Shown here: positions 43,327-54,091 of the stretch, piece by piece | Layout: each line of letters starts with the position of its first letter | How positions within the stretch are numbered: position 1 is the first letter of the stretch | Assembly: GCA_902175065.1 (NCBI GenBank) | Contig: CABIIJ010000037.1 | Location: forward strand, 18,274 to 82,273 | Reading direction: 5' to 3' | DNA from: an uncultured Comamonas sp. | Lineage (GTDB): Bacteria > Pseudomonadota > Gammaproteobacteria > Burkholderiales > Burkholderiaceae_C | Length of the DNA stretch: 64,000 nt | Notes under the pieces: model-generated | What the model was told of the DNA's origin: nothing | Seen by the model: the letters and a program-made list of their open reading frames with translations, nothing else | The model's database searches: none | Position numbers and translations under genes: made by a program

Positions 43327-43926
43327 TCACTGCGCAGCGCCTTCAGGCTCGGGCGGCAGGACGGGGTAGTTGCGCTTGAGGCTTTGCAGGTATTGCACCA
43401 GGTCCAGCGCCTCGGGCGTGGCGACGACGACCTGGCCCTCGGGGCTATGGCCGGGCGGCAGCTTGACCTGCACTTCCCCGGCGTCGGCCTGCGCCTTGAC
43501 TTCAAACAGGTAGGGGTAGGACGGCATGATGGAACCCGGCACATAGGCACGCGGCTGGTACAGGTGGCCCAGGTGCCAGTCCTGGCTGGGCTGGCGCACG
43601 CCGATGTTCATCAGGTCGGGGCCGGTGCGCATGCTGCCCAGCAGATGGGGCTTGTCGTAGACGTAATCGGCCGGCACCGTGGCGCGGCCCCAGCCGCGTT
43701 CGGCGTCCGGGCCGAAGTTCTTGTCGCGCGGCTGCTGCGAGTGGCAGTAGACGCAGCCGTTGGCGATGTAGCTGTTGCGCCCGCGCAGCTCGGCGCTGGT
43801 GTAGGGCTTGAGCCCTTCCGGGGCCTGGATGTCGCGCACCTGGACGTAGGGCAGCACGACCAGCGCGGCAGTGGCCACGGCCAGGGTGGCCAGGGCGCCC
43901 GAGGCGAGTTTGACTTCACTTTCCAT
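43327..43926 (-). CDS. ccoO: Cytochrome cbb3-type oxidase subunit II (CcoO-like)
   Basis: 199-residue membrane-anchored monohaem cytochrome. It has one membrane segment (about 8-27) and the CVYCH haem site (Cys58, Cys61, His62) in ANGCVYCHSQQPRD, characteristic of FixO/CcoO, with TGPDLMNIG later. The start at MESEVKLASG overlaps the ccoN end by 11 nt. The open frame continues upstream inside ccoN but is not used. Confidence 0.9.
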   Translation of the reverse strand: MESEVKLASGALATLAVATAALVVLPYVQVRDIQAPEGLKPYTSAELRGRNSYIANGCVYCHSQQPRDKNFGPDAERGWGRATVPADYVYDKPHLLGSMRTGPDLMNIGVRQPSQDWHLGHLYQPRAYVPGSIMPSYPYLFEVKAQADAGEVQVKLPPGHSPEGQVVVATPEALDLVQYLQSLKRNYPVLPPEPEGAAQ

Positions 43927-45601
43927 GACGAACCTCCAGGGCGGCAGCAGCGGTGGCAGGGTCGCCCCACAGGGCCGGGCCGGTGCGCTGCGATTTTGTG
44001 TTGAGGAGCAGGGCCAGCAGGTGGCCGGCAAACACCAGGTGGCTGGTCACCATCAGGGCGCCGCCCACGCTGCGCCATTGCAGGTAGGGCAGGGTCACGG
44101 CCACGGAATCCATGAACGGCCTGGCCGCATCGAGCATGTAGGTGCCTTGCAGCCAGCCGCCGATCGTCAGGAAGACGAAATAGATCATCGCCCCGCCTGC
44201 GGCCAGCCAGAAATGCACGGCAATCAGGCGCGGATACGGCCATTCGCGGTGCAGCACGCGCGGCAGCATGAAGTAGATGGCGCCGAACAGCACCATGGTG
44301 ACGAAGGCGTAGGCCCCCAGGTGGGCGTGCGCCACGGTGAAGTGGGTGAAGTGGGCCACCTGGTTCACGGCCCGCAGCGCCTCGAACGAGCCTTGCAGCG
44401 AGGACAGCATGTACATCACCGCGCCGAACACCATGAAGCGCAGCGTCGGCGAGTATTTGACCAGGTGCACCCGCCCGCGAATGGTGCTGGCCATGTTGAT
44501 GGTGAAGGCCAGCACGGGCACGATCATCATCATGCTCTGCACGATGGACAGGGTGACCATCCAGCCCGGCACCGGCCCGCCCACCAGGTGGTGGCCGCCG
44601 ACCTGGCCGTAGAAGAAGGCCAGCGTCCAGAAGCCCAGGATGGACAGGTTGTACGAGCGCACGGGCCGTCCGATCACCTTGGGCAGGAAGTAGTAGATGA
44701 TGCCCACACTCACCGGCGTGAACCACAGGCCCAGCACGTTGTGGCCGTACCACCAGTTCATCGTCGCCTGCTGCACGCCGTAGTGCACGCCGGGCAGCTT
44801 GCCGATGGTGAACAGCAGGATGATCCACAGCAGGGCCGCCAGGTGGTACCAGCTGGTGACGTACAGGTGTTTGGCCGTGCGGTGGCGCACGGTGTTGAAC
44901 ACGTTCACGGCAATCAGCACCAGGCCCAGGCCGACGAAGATGCCGATCTGCCAGGGGATTTCCAGGTACTCCATCCCTGCCGTCCAGCCGATGCCGATGG
45001 CGCCGATGCCGCTGGCCACGCCGATGTTCAGGAAGATGGCGCCCAGCACGATCCACGGCGCTCCGCGCAAGGGGGTGCGCATCAGGCGCGGCGTCAGCCA
45101 GACGATGGCGGCCAGGGCGGCATTGGTGATCCAGCCGTAGAACACGGCCGTCAGGTGCATGGTGCGCATCCGGCCAAAGGTCTGCCATGCCTCGGCCACC
45201 AGCCAGTCGGGCATGTGCAGCTTCAGCGATGCCGTCAGCCCGGCCAGCGACCCCAGCACCAGCCACAGACAGGCAAACACGATCAGCAGCAGCACCGGCC
45301 AGCGTGAGGATTCGTCGGCCTGCATCCGCTGCTCGCGGGTGAAGTCGGTATCCGGCTCGTTCTGCCAGCGCTCGTCCGGCGTTCTGGCGTTGGTGGCATT
45401 GATCGCCTTTTGCAGACGCTCGCGGTCGTGCGTGGTCAGCGTCGGGTCGTCGGCCTGGCCGATTTCGCCGGGCGTGAAAATCGCCGATGCGGCGCCGGGG
45501 TTCTCCACCAGCAGGCCCTTGCGCATCGACCACATGAAGGCAAACAAGCCTATGAGGGAGAGCAGAAAGGCCGCCAGCAAGCTCAGGACAGTGCTGTTCA
45601 T
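43916..45601 (-). CDS. ccoN: Cytochrome cbb3-type oxidase subunit I (CcoN-like) with N-terminal extension
   Basis: 561-residue haem-copper oxidase core. The twelve-helix domain from about residue 100 contains the binuclear-centre region NWWYGHNVLGLWFTP, GGHHLVGGPVPGW and the haem-ligand segment THFTVAHAHLGAY. It reduces oxygen to water at high affinity. The first about 50 residues form an extra membrane helix followed by FMWSMRKGLLVENPGAASAI, which resembles the small assembly protein CcoS, then a soluble linker. First gene of the operon. Confidence 0.9.
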   Translation of the reverse strand: MNSTVLSLLAAFLLSLIGLFAFMWSMRKGLLVENPGAASAIFTPGEIGQADDPTLTTHDRERLQKAINATNARTPDERWQNEPDTDFTREQRMQADESSRWPVLLLIVFACLWLVLGSLAGLTASLKLHMPDWLVAEAWQTFGRMRTMHLTAVFYGWITNAALAAIVWLTPRLMRTPLRGAPWIVLGAIFLNIGVASGIGAIGIGWTAGMEYLEIPWQIGIFVGLGLVLIAVNVFNTVRHRTAKHLYVTSWYHLAALLWIILLFTIGKLPGVHYGVQQATMNWWYGHNVLGLWFTPVSVGIIYYFLPKVIGRPVRSYNLSILGFWTLAFFYGQVGGHHLVGGPVPGWMVTLSIVQSMMMIVPVLAFTINMASTIRGRVHLVKYSPTLRFMVFGAVMYMLSSLQGSFEALRAVNQVAHFTHFTVAHAHLGAYAFVTMVLFGAIYFMLPRVLHREWPYPRLIAVHFWLAAGGAMIYFVFLTIGGWLQGTYMLDAARPFMDSVAVTLPYLQWRSVGGALMVTSHLVFAGHLLALLLNTKSQRTGPALWGDPATAAAALEVRHGK

Positions 45602-45791
45602 GTCAGGCTCCAGGGTTTCTTTTTTTGCACCCGGGGCGGGTGCTTTCTGGGCCGATTGGATGCCTGTTGGGCCGTCCTGTCAGAAGGGGTTGGGCCTTCT
45701 GGCGCTAGCATCATGGTTAATAACGAGATTTGATCTATCTTAAAAAGATGTCTATATAACCGTGCGCGTGAACCAGAAAAAAGAGACTGCC
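45602..45791. promoter_or_regulatory. ccoN/DUF488 divergent region with a Dnr/Fnr-like site
   Basis: TTGATCTATCTTAA (45730-45743) has a perfect left half and a partial right half of the TTGAT-N4-ATCAA consensus bound by Fnr/Anr/Dnr. It lies about 130 bp before ccoN. No well-placed -10 was found, so oxygen control is plausible but uncertain. Confidence 0.4.
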
Positions 45792-46166
45792 ATGCCGACC
45801 ATCCCCCCGATTCCTGCCAGCCACCTGCGTATCCGGCGGGCCTATGTCCCGCCCGCCGCCGAGGACGGCGCCCGCATCCTGATCGACCGCCTGTGGCCCC
45901 GGGGCGTCAAGAAGGAAGCGCTGGCCCTGCACAGCTGGCAAAAGGAACTGGCCCCCAGCACGGCGCTGCGCCAGTGGTTTGGCCACGACCCGGCCCGGTG
46001 GGAGGCGTTTCGCCAGCGCTACCGCGCCGAACTGGCGCAGCAGGAAGCCGCCTTGGCCGCACTGCGGGCGCTGGCCCGCGCAGAGGTGGTCACCCTGGTC
46101 TACGCCGCCCACGATGAAGCACACAACAACGCCGTCGTGGTGCGCGAGGTGCTGCTGGAGCGGTAG
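45792..46166 (+). CDS. DUF488 family protein (YeaO-like)
   Basis: 124-residue soluble protein with RIRRAYVPPAAEDGARILIDRLWPRGV near the N-terminus (split here as RILIDRLWPRGVKKEAL) and VTLVYAAHDEAHNNAVV near the C-terminus, features of DUF488/YeaO proteins. Biochemical function is unknown. The ATG at 45792 matches the family, and a GTG at 45762 is in frame upstream. It stands alone, divergent from ccoN. Confidence 0.82.
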   Translation: MPTIPPIPASHLRIRRAYVPPAAEDGARILIDRLWPRGVKKEALALHSWQKELAPSTALRQWFGHDPARWEAFRQRYRAELAQQEAALAALRALARAEVVTLVYAAHDEAHNNAVVVREVLLER

Positions 46167-46195
46167 GCCGCGCAGCAGGGGCGCTGCTGTGCATA

Positions 46196-46810
46196 TCAGG
46201 GCGTGATGTTGCGGGGATCGGCGGCAGGGGGCGGCGCTGGCGTGGCGGCGGCGATGACGGCCGCTTCGATGCCGTCCACCCAATCGGTGTGGCCCAGGGC
46301 CTGGTGCAGTAGCCGTGCGCCGACCATGGCGGCGAAAAGCACCCGCGCATCGGCGGTGGTGGCCGCAGCAGCAGGCTCGCCCTGCCCCCGCAGGAACTTG
46401 TCGAACAACGCCTGGGTGCCGGTTGCGTAGGCCTGGATGGTGGGTTCGGCTGCCCCGCCGGTGGCGATGACGGGGGCAAACGCCAAAATCGGGCAGCGCC
46501 GCTGCAGGGCGCGGTTGTGGATGTAGCGCTGTACCAGGGTGGCCAGCCGTGGCTGGTCGGCGGCATCGGCCTGGTCGTAAACCCCGTCCCAGGTGGACAG
46601 GGCTTGCGCAAAGCTGGCCGCGCACACCTCGGCAGCCAGTGCGTCCTTGGAGGCGAAGTGCTTGTAGAACCCGCCCACTGTCATGCCGCAGGCGGCCATG
46701 ACGTCGGCGATGGAAACGTTTTCCACCCCGTGCTGGCGAAAGAGCTGGCTGGCGTTTTGCAGAATCCTGGCCCGGTTTTCCTGGGCCTTTTCTTGGCTGG
46801 AGCGCCCCAT
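46196..46810 (-). CDS. TetR-family transcriptional regulator
   Basis: 204 residues. The N-terminal helix-turn-helix (SIADVMAACGMTVGGFYKHF, about residues 32-52) follows ARILQNASQLFRQHGVENV. The C-terminal ligand domain is alanine-rich. It lies 3 nt after the MaoC gene and is likely co-transcribed with it. The palindrome at 47326-47343 upstream of that pair is a candidate autoregulatory operator. Confidence 0.9.
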   Translation of the reverse strand: MGRSSQEKAQENRARILQNASQLFRQHGVENVSIADVMAACGMTVGGFYKHFASKDALAAEVCAASFAQALSTWDGVYDQADAADQPRLATLVQRYIHNRALQRRCPILAFAPVIATGGAAEPTIQAYATGTQALFDKFLRGQGEPAAAATTADARVLFAAMVGARLLHQALGHTDWVDGIEAAVIAAATPAPPPAADPRNITP

Positions 46811-46813
46811 GGC

Positions 46814-47275
46814 TTACTGCGGTTTTTTGAATGCGACCACCTTGCACACCAGCTTTTGCAGCGGGGCGCCGTGCTGGTTGCGGGTGATGCACTCCACCTC
46901 CACGATGGCGCGATCGGGTTTGGAGCGAGAAGGGGTGATGGTTTGAATGGTGCTGGTCACTTGCAGCACATCGTCCGGGCGTGTGGGCTGCGGCCAATGC
47001 AGTTGGGCGCTGGCACCGATCAGGCCCTGGGCCAGGGGAAAGCTTTGCACCAGCAGGCGCATGGTGATGCCCATGGTGTGCCAGCCGCTGGCGGCCAGAC
47101 CGCCAAAAAAGGTGTTTTGTGCCGCCTGGGCATCCATGTGGAAGGGCTGGGGGTCGAACTGCGTCGCAAAGGCCACGATTTGCTGTGCGTCCAGGGCGTA
47201 GGTCGGGCTTACGAAGGTGTCGCCCACGGCAAGGTCTTCCAGGTACAACAAGGGGGGCGAGGAGGGGGTTGGCAT
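46814..47275 (-). CDS. MaoC-family hot-dog dehydratase
   Basis: 153-residue single hot-dog-fold protein. The hydratase motif is FDPQPFHMD (catalytic Asp and His, about residues 40-48), followed by LAASGWHTMGITMRLLV. It probably hydrates an enoyl-CoA, with the substrate unknown. First gene of a two-gene unit with a TetR regulator. Confidence 0.88.
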   Translation of the reverse strand: MPTPSSPPLLYLEDLAVGDTFVSPTYALDAQQIVAFATQFDPQPFHMDAQAAQNTFFGGLAASGWHTMGITMRLLVQSFPLAQGLIGASAQLHWPQPTRPDDVLQVTSTIQTITPSRSKPDRAIVEVECITRNQHGAPLQKLVCKVVAFKKPQ

Positions 47276-47325
47276 GGCAGGGGCTTTCTTTCGATGTGTC
47301 AGGGAGGCAATGAAAACGGTTAAAT

Positions 47326-47343
47326 AGATTATGCGCGTAATCT
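47326..47343. promoter_or_regulatory. Palindromic operator upstream of maoC-tetR
   Basis: AGATTA-TGCGCG-TAATCT is a perfect inverted repeat with a 6-bp centre, which is itself nearly symmetric. It lies about 50 bp before the MaoC start. Size and position suit a TetR-family dimer site for the regulator at 46196. Confidence 0.6.
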
Positions 47344-47435
47344 TAATAAACGTTCAGTACCGCTGCCGAGAAAATTTTTCAGCCGCTGGCGCAGGGAAAT
47401 CGAAACAGGAGAAGGCCTTTTGTGAATAAAAAAAG

Positions 47436-47511
47436 AGCTGTTACCGCTTTGTTAAAAAGCGATTTCAGCTCTTTTGATATTGAAATCGTTTAAAAATCAG
47501 CGGTAAACGCT
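47436..47511. repeat. Family 1 palindromic repeat, copy C (76 bp), overlapping a receptor 3' end
   Basis: Left arm AGCTGTTACCGCTTTG...GATTTCA, right arm TGAAATCG...CAGCGGTAAACGCT, largely complementary. The right arm encodes, on the minus strand, the last residues AFTADF and the stop of the TonB receptor at 47490-49793. Confidence 0.82.
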
Positions 47512-49793
47512 ATCTTTATATTTCTCCCCGGTTGGGTGTAAGCATCCATCACGGGTGAATTGGCCGCTTGCCCGTACACATCGGCCCAGCGCCAGTATTT
47601 CTGGTTGGTCACGTTGTTCACCGCCAAATTCAGGCGCAGATCCTGGCGCGGGCGCCATTGCAGGCCCAGGTCAAGGGTGGTGGCCGAGGGCGTGGCAAAC
47701 TGGGTGGTGCCCGCCTTGTTGTTGCCAATCGATACCAGATCGATGTCTTTGTCGCGTTTTGCTGCGTAATGGCGGGCGTTGGCATAAACACCCCATTGCG
47801 GCGTGTCGTAGCGCAGGCCCACGGACAGCTGGGCGGGGGAGACGGAGTTCAACGGAGCCTTGCTGGCCAGATCCTTGCCCCGGGTATGGCCGTAAGCGAA
47901 AGAGCTGCGCAAGCGCCCGTCGGCAAACTGGCCCCAGTCGTAAATGCCTTTGACTTCAAAGCCGTAAATCTTGGCGCGGGAGATATTGACGGTTTGGAAG
48001 ACCTGCTTGGTCGGGGTGCGTTCGACCAGGCGGGCATCTTCGATGAGGTTGCTGTAGCGGTTGTAGAAACCGACCACGTCCAGGCTCAGGTGCTCCATGC
48101 GGCCACGCAGCCCCAGCTCCAGGCCACGGCTGCGTTCGGGCTTCAAGTTCGGGTTGGCGATGACGTAGTTGTCCACCATGCCGACGCCCGGCAGCACCGC
48201 CTGGGCGCGGAAGCGGTCATTGACCTGTCCGGCTTCCGGTGGGCGATAACCGGTGGCGTACTGGCCAAACAGGCTCCACTGCGGCGTGGCACGGTAGAGC
48301 AGCCCGAGCTTGGGCAGGACGGCGGTGCCGGACATATCCCTGGCGGGCTGGGGCGCGGGCGGAAAATACAGATCCTGGTTCTGCACGTCGATACGGAAGT
48401 GGTCGATGCGCAGGCCGGGCGTCATCGTCCAGTCGCCCAGCACGGTTTCGTTCTGCACGAACAGGCCGGCGCTGGTTTCATGCGTATCGGGAAAGCGTTT
48501 GAGCGGGAACACTTCCGGGGCCAGCGGGGCCTGGCCGGTGTAGAGGTTGCTGATGCTGTTGCGCACGTAATCCAGTCCGTATATGAAACGCGATGACCAG
48601 TCTTTCGTACGCAGCACCTTGTCGGCCTGCAGGTTCAGTTGCCAGGCTTTTTCTTTGTAACGGTTGTCGCGGATGCGGTGGACGCCGCTGTTTAAAAAGC
48701 TGTCGCCAACGCGGTGCGATTGCGCATGTTGTACGGAAACAACGGCCCGCACATGGTCGGCCCAGGCTGTTTGCAGACCAAAGCGCCCATCCCAGGCCAG
48801 GCGGTTGCGCTCGATGCGGCTGTCGGTGTATTCGTCCACCACATCGTTGGGCTTGCTGGGGCTGGCGATGCGGCTGGAGAGCAAATCGGCATCCAGCTTT
48901 TTGCGCGAATGCTCCACGGTAAAGGTATGGCGTTGCAGGCCATTGGGTTTCCACACCAGCTTGCCCAGCACGGCCCGGTCTTCGGTATCCAGGGGATCGG
49001 CCTTGGTGCGGTTGCTGTTGGCCGCGCCATCGGTGCCCATGGTCTGCATTTCATGCCCCTTGCGGCCCGAGGCGGTGAGCATCCACTGCACGCGCTCATT
49101 GGCCTGTGCGGCCACGGTGCCGGTCACGCTGGTGCTGTGGTCTTCCTCGCTCCAGCCGGTGGCAATGCGTCCGCCCATCGTTTTGCTGCGGCCATCGGCG
49201 GTTTGCAAAAAGTCGCCGGGGTCGTGGGTGACGAAGTTCACCACCCCGGCCATGCCATCGCCGCCGTACTGCGCCGAGGCCGGGCCGCGCACCAGTTCGA
49301 TGCGCTTGAAGGTTTCCAGCGAGAGGTACTCCCGGTCGAACATGGCCGAGCGCGAGACGTAGCTGCGCGGCATCCGGATGCCGTCCACCGTCATCAACAC
49401 CCGGTTGCCGCCCAGGCCGCGAATCTGGATGCCCATGTTGCCGTCCCGCGCAAACGCAGCCGAGCCGGCGCCCACGGCCAGCCGCGCCGGGCTGCTGCGC
49501 ACTTCGGTATTGGGCAGGTCCTGCAGGGCCTGGCGCAGATTGCGGCTTTGCTGGTCGCGCAGCCCTTCCTCGCTGACGATGTCGGCAGACAGGGGCAGGT
49601 CGTCATTGGCCTGTTCGTGGCGCGAACCGCTGACCACGACGGTGGGCAGCGTGGCATGGGCCGACGTTGCGGCCACCTGGGCCTGCGCCGTCGGCAGCAG
49701 GCCGCAGGCCAGGGCAATGCTCGCGCTCAGGGTGCGCCAACGGGCGCTTTGCGCCCCCGGGTTGGAAGGTGCAAAAGAAGAAGAAAAAGCCAT
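47490..49793 (-). CDS. TonB-dependent haem/haemoglobin-type receptor
   Basis: 767-residue outer-membrane receptor without an STN signalling domain. Signal peptide to about residue 37, a short TonB box near TVVVSGSR, plug with IQIRGLGGNRVLMTVDGIRM, and a barrel containing YRPPEAGQV and NPNLKPERS, both typical of the haem/haemoglobin receptor group, ending IAFTADF. The ATG at 49793 (MAFSSSFAPS) gives a normal signal peptide. The open frame further upstream covers promoter sequence. It is divergent from nirS. Haem is the likely ligand, but other metallophores cannot be excluded. Confidence 0.87.
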   Translation of the reverse strand: MAFSSSFAPSNPGAQSARWRTLSASIALACGLLPTAQAQVAATSAHATLPTVVVSGSRHEQANDDLPLSADIVSEEGLRDQQSRNLRQALQDLPNTEVRSSPARLAVGAGSAAFARDGNMGIQIRGLGGNRVLMTVDGIRMPRSYVSRSAMFDREYLSLETFKRIELVRGPASAQYGGDGMAGVVNFVTHDPGDFLQTADGRSKTMGGRIATGWSEEDHSTSVTGTVAAQANERVQWMLTASGRKGHEMQTMGTDGAANSNRTKADPLDTEDRAVLGKLVWKPNGLQRHTFTVEHSRKKLDADLLSSRIASPSKPNDVVDEYTDSRIERNRLAWDGRFGLQTAWADHVRAVVSVQHAQSHRVGDSFLNSGVHRIRDNRYKEKAWQLNLQADKVLRTKDWSSRFIYGLDYVRNSISNLYTGQAPLAPEVFPLKRFPDTHETSAGLFVQNETVLGDWTMTPGLRIDHFRIDVQNQDLYFPPAPQPARDMSGTAVLPKLGLLYRATPQWSLFGQYATGYRPPEAGQVNDRFRAQAVLPGVGMVDNYVIANPNLKPERSRGLELGLRGRMEHLSLDVVGFYNRYSNLIEDARLVERTPTKQVFQTVNISRAKIYGFEVKGIYDWGQFADGRLRSSFAYGHTRGKDLASKAPLNSVSPAQLSVGLRYDTPQWGVYANARHYAAKRDKDIDLVSIGNNKAGTTQFATPSATTLDLGLQWRPRQDLRLNLAVNNVTNQKYWRWADVYGQAANSPVMDAYTQPGRNIKIAFTADF

Positions 49794-51753
<1,960 letters not shown>

Positions 51754-51765
51754 TCACGGTGCCTG

Positions 51766-51806
51766 AAGGACGGGGGAGGCAGGTTTTGTCGCACCCGTCC
51801 TTTTTC
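51766..51806 (+). terminator. Hairpin terminator between nirS and the cytochrome c gene
   Basis: AAGGACGGG (51766-51774) pairs with CCCGTCCTT (51794-51802) over a 19-nt loop and runs into T-rich sequence. It may be a partial terminator that lowers expression of the downstream cytochrome. Confidence 0.6.
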
Positions 51807-51832
51807 TTTCACTTATTACTAGGAGCTTCCGT

Positions 51833-52147
51833 ATGAAAAAGCTTGCTCTGATGACGGCTCTGGTAGCCGGCGCTTTCGCTGCTACCCCCGCCATGGCCGA
51901 CCCCATGGCCAACATGACCAAGGCTGGCTGCATGGCCTGTCACGCCAAGGACAAAAAAATGGTTGGCCCCTCGTTCCAGGAAATCGCTGCCAAGTACAAG
52001 GGCCAAGGCAAGGAAGCCACCCTGTTCGAAAAAGTGCGCAAGGGCGGTGCCGGCTCGTTCGGCCCCGTGCCCATGGCACCCAACAGCGCTGACAAGATCA
52101 ACGACGCCGACCTGAAGGCCGCCATCGATTTCATCCTGAAATCCTGA
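51833..52147 (+). CDS. Class I cytochrome c (c551/c552 type, NirM-like)
   Basis: 104-residue periplasmic electron carrier. Signal peptide MKKLALMTALVAGAFAATPA (cleavage near AMA-DP), CMACH haem site (Cys33, Cys36, His37) and distal Met81 in FGPVPMAPN. It resembles cytochromes that donate electrons to cytochrome cd1, which its place right after nirS supports. Preceded by AGGAGC. A strong terminator follows. Confidence 0.9.
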   Translation: MKKLALMTALVAGAFAATPAMADPMANMTKAGCMACHAKDKKMVGPSFQEIAAKYKGQGKEATLFEKVRKGGAGSFGPVPMAPNSADKINDADLKAAIDFILKS

Positions 52148-52179
52148 TAGATGCCTGCGCAGACTGCTGCGCGTTGCAA

Positions 52180-52218
52180 CAAAGCCACCCGTGTTCTGCA
52201 CCGGTGGCTTTGTTTTTT
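52180..52218 (+). terminator. Rho-independent terminator after the nirS-cytochrome unit
   Basis: CAAAGCCACC (52180-52189) pairs with GGTGGCTTTG (52203-52212), followed by six T residues. It sits between convergent cytochrome c and ruvB genes and may serve both. Confidence 0.88.
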
Positions 52219-52227
52219 CCGGGTTTT

Positions 52228-53292
52228 TCAGCCCTCGCTGCGTTGCGGGGCCGTCAGTCCCAGATGCCGCCACGCGGCCTGCGTGGCCATGCGTCCGCGC
52301 GGGGTGCGTTGCAAAAAGCCTTGCTGGATGAGGTAGGGCTCGATCACATCCTCGATCGTGCCGGCATCTTCGCCGATGCTGGCCGCAATGTTGTCCACCC
52401 CCACCGGGCCGCCGTCGAAGCGGTGGATGACCGCCTCCAGCAGCTTGCGGTCCATCACGTCGAAACCTTCCGGGTCGACGTCCAGCATGGCCAGCGCCTG
52501 TGCGGCGATGCCCTGGGTGATGCTGCCGTCGCCCTTCACATCGGCAAAGTCACGCACGCGGCGCAGCAGCCGGTTGGCGATGCGGGGCGTGCCGCGCGAG
52601 CGGCGGGCGATTTCCATTGCCCCTGCCGCGTCGATGGGCGCGTGCAGCAGGCGGGCGCTGCGGGTGACGATGCGCTCCAGCTCCTGCGGGGTGTAGAACT
52701 CCAGCCGTGCCACGATGCCGAAACGGTCGCGCAGCGGATTGGTCAGCATCCCGGCGCGGGTGGTGGCGCCCACCAGGGTGAAGGGCTGCAAGTCCAGCTT
52801 GATGGAGCGGGCCGCCGGGCCTTCGCCGATCATGATGTCGATCTGGTAATCCTCCAGCGCCGGGTAGAGGATTTCCTCCACCACGGGCGAGAGACGGTGG
52901 ATTTCGTCGATGAACAGCACGTCCCCCGCTTCCAGGCCGGTGAGCAGGGCCGCCAGGTCCTTGGGCTTTTCCAGCACCGGGCCGCTGGTCTGGCGCAGGT
53001 TGACGCCCAGCTCGGCGGCAATGATGTGCGACAGCGTGGTCTTGCCCAGGCCGGGCGGGCCGAACAGCAGCACGTGGTCCAGCGCCTCGGCCCGCTTCTT
53101 GGCCGCGCCGATGAAGATTTCCAGCTGCTCCCGCGCCTTGGCCTGGCCGACGTATTCCTCCAGCAGCTTGGGGCGCAGGGCGCGTTCCAGCGCCTCCTCG
53201 CTGCGCGAGGCGCTGGTGGCGGCAATCAGGCGCGGGGCCGGTGCAGCGGCACTGCCGTGGCCCAGGCCGAAATCTTCGGTGTGGATACTCAT
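52228..53292 (-). CDS. ruvB: Holliday junction branch migration helicase RuvB
   Basis: 354-residue AAA+ motor driving branch migration with RuvA. Walker A is [12 protein letters not shown], Walker B is [10 protein letters not shown], and sensor sequence includes [20 protein letters not shown]. The C-terminal winged-helix domain ends [17 protein letters not shown]. It lies downstream of ruvA in the same direction, separated by a 76-bp palindromic repeat. Confidence 0.96.
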   Translation of the reverse strand: MSIHTEDFGLGHGSAAAPAPRLIAATSASRSEEALERALRPKLLEEYVGQAKAREQLEIFIGAAKKRAEALDHVLLFGPPGLGKTTLSHIIAAELGVNLRQTSGPVLEKPKDLAALLTGLEAGDVLFIDEIHRLSPVVEEILYPALEDYQIDIMIGEGPAARSIKLDLQPFTLVGATTRAGMLTNPLRDRFGIVARLEFYTPQELERIVTRSARLLHAPIDAAGAMEIARRSRGTPRIANRLLRRVRDFADVKGDGSITQGIAAQALAMLDVDPEGFDVMDRKLLEAVIHRFDGGPVGVDNIAASIGEDAGTIEDVIEPYLIQQGFLQRTPRGRMATQAAWRHLGLTAPQRSEG

Positions 53293-53337
53293 GGTTTTTC
53301 AATCTGTCGCTTTGCAGTGGTTTTTTCCTGAAAACAT

Positions 53338-53413
53338 AGCTTATTCTGCTGATTTTTAAAGGTTTTCATAGATAAAAATACCTGAAATCATTGGTGTTAA
53401 AGCGGTAGAAGCT
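53338..53413. repeat. Family 1 palindromic repeat, copy D (76 bp), between ruvA and ruvB
   Basis: Left end AGCTTATTCTGCTGATTTTT, right end TGAAATCATTGG...AGCGGTAGAAGCT, complementary with several mismatches. Same length and motif order as copies A-C. It is transcribed within the ruvAB unit and could modulate read-through. Confidence 0.75.
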
Positions 53414-53466
53414 ACTAAATCAATATCTTGCGGCCCTGGCGAGACGAATGGCCGGGCGGCGGCGGG

Positions 53467-54045
53467 TCATTTGGCCAGTGCCTTCAGCGCCAGCCTGATG
53501 CCCTCGCTCACGCCCACGTCAGGGGGCAGGGCCTTGAGAGCGGCGTTGGCCTCCTTGTCGTTATAGCCCAGGGCGAGCAGCGCCTGCAGGATGTCGGCGC
53601 GTTCGGTGCTGGTGGCCTGGGGCTGGCTGGCCGTGGCAATGGCATCGCCGAGCTTGCCTTTCAATTCCAGCAGCAGGCGCTCGGCGGTTTTCTTGCCGAT
53701 GCCGGGGACTTTGACTAATCTCCCCACTTCCTGCAGGCTCACCGCCTGGGCCAGGTCGTCGGCGCTCAGGCCCGAGAGGATGGACAGGGCAGTGCGCGGC
53801 CCCACGCCGCTGACCTTGATCAGCGCCCGGAAGGCCTGGCGCTCCTGCGCGGTGGCAAAGCCGTAGAGCAACTGCGCATCCTCGCGCACGACGAAGTGGG
53901 TGAGCAGGCTGACTGGCTGCCCCAAGGCGGGCAGGTGGTAGAACGTGCTCATCGGTACCTGTACCTCGTAGCCCACGCCGTGGCAGTCCACGATGACTTC
54001 GGGGGGGTGTTTGTCGGTCAGGGTGCCGGTTAATTTGCCTATCAT
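53467..54045 (-). CDS. ruvA: Holliday junction-binding protein RuvA
   Basis: 192-residue tetrameric junction-binding protein. It has an OB-fold N-terminus ([20 protein letters not shown]), helix-hairpin-helix motifs ([19 protein letters not shown] and [19 protein letters not shown]) and a C-terminal RuvB-binding domain. The start at 54045 is the family start, and the longer open frame is not used. Divergent from the PhoH gene, with 46 bp between. Confidence 0.95.
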   Translation of the reverse strand: MIGKLTGTLTDKHPPEVIVDCHGVGYEVQVPMSTFYHLPALGQPVSLLTHFVVREDAQLLYGFATAQERQAFRALIKVSGVGPRTALSILSGLSADDLAQAVSLQEVGRLVKVPGIGKKTAERLLLELKGKLGDAIATASQPQATSTERADILQALLALGYNDKEANAALKALPPDVGVSEGIRLALKALAK

Positions 54046-54091
54046 GGGCGGTTCGTCCTTTTTTCTCGGTTCTCTCTTTGGAATTATCCGC

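Noticed and set aside
45730..45743. A firm Fnr-controlled promoter for ccoN
   Set aside because: Only the left half of the box is perfect and no -10 at proper spacing was found, so it is kept only as a weak candidate.
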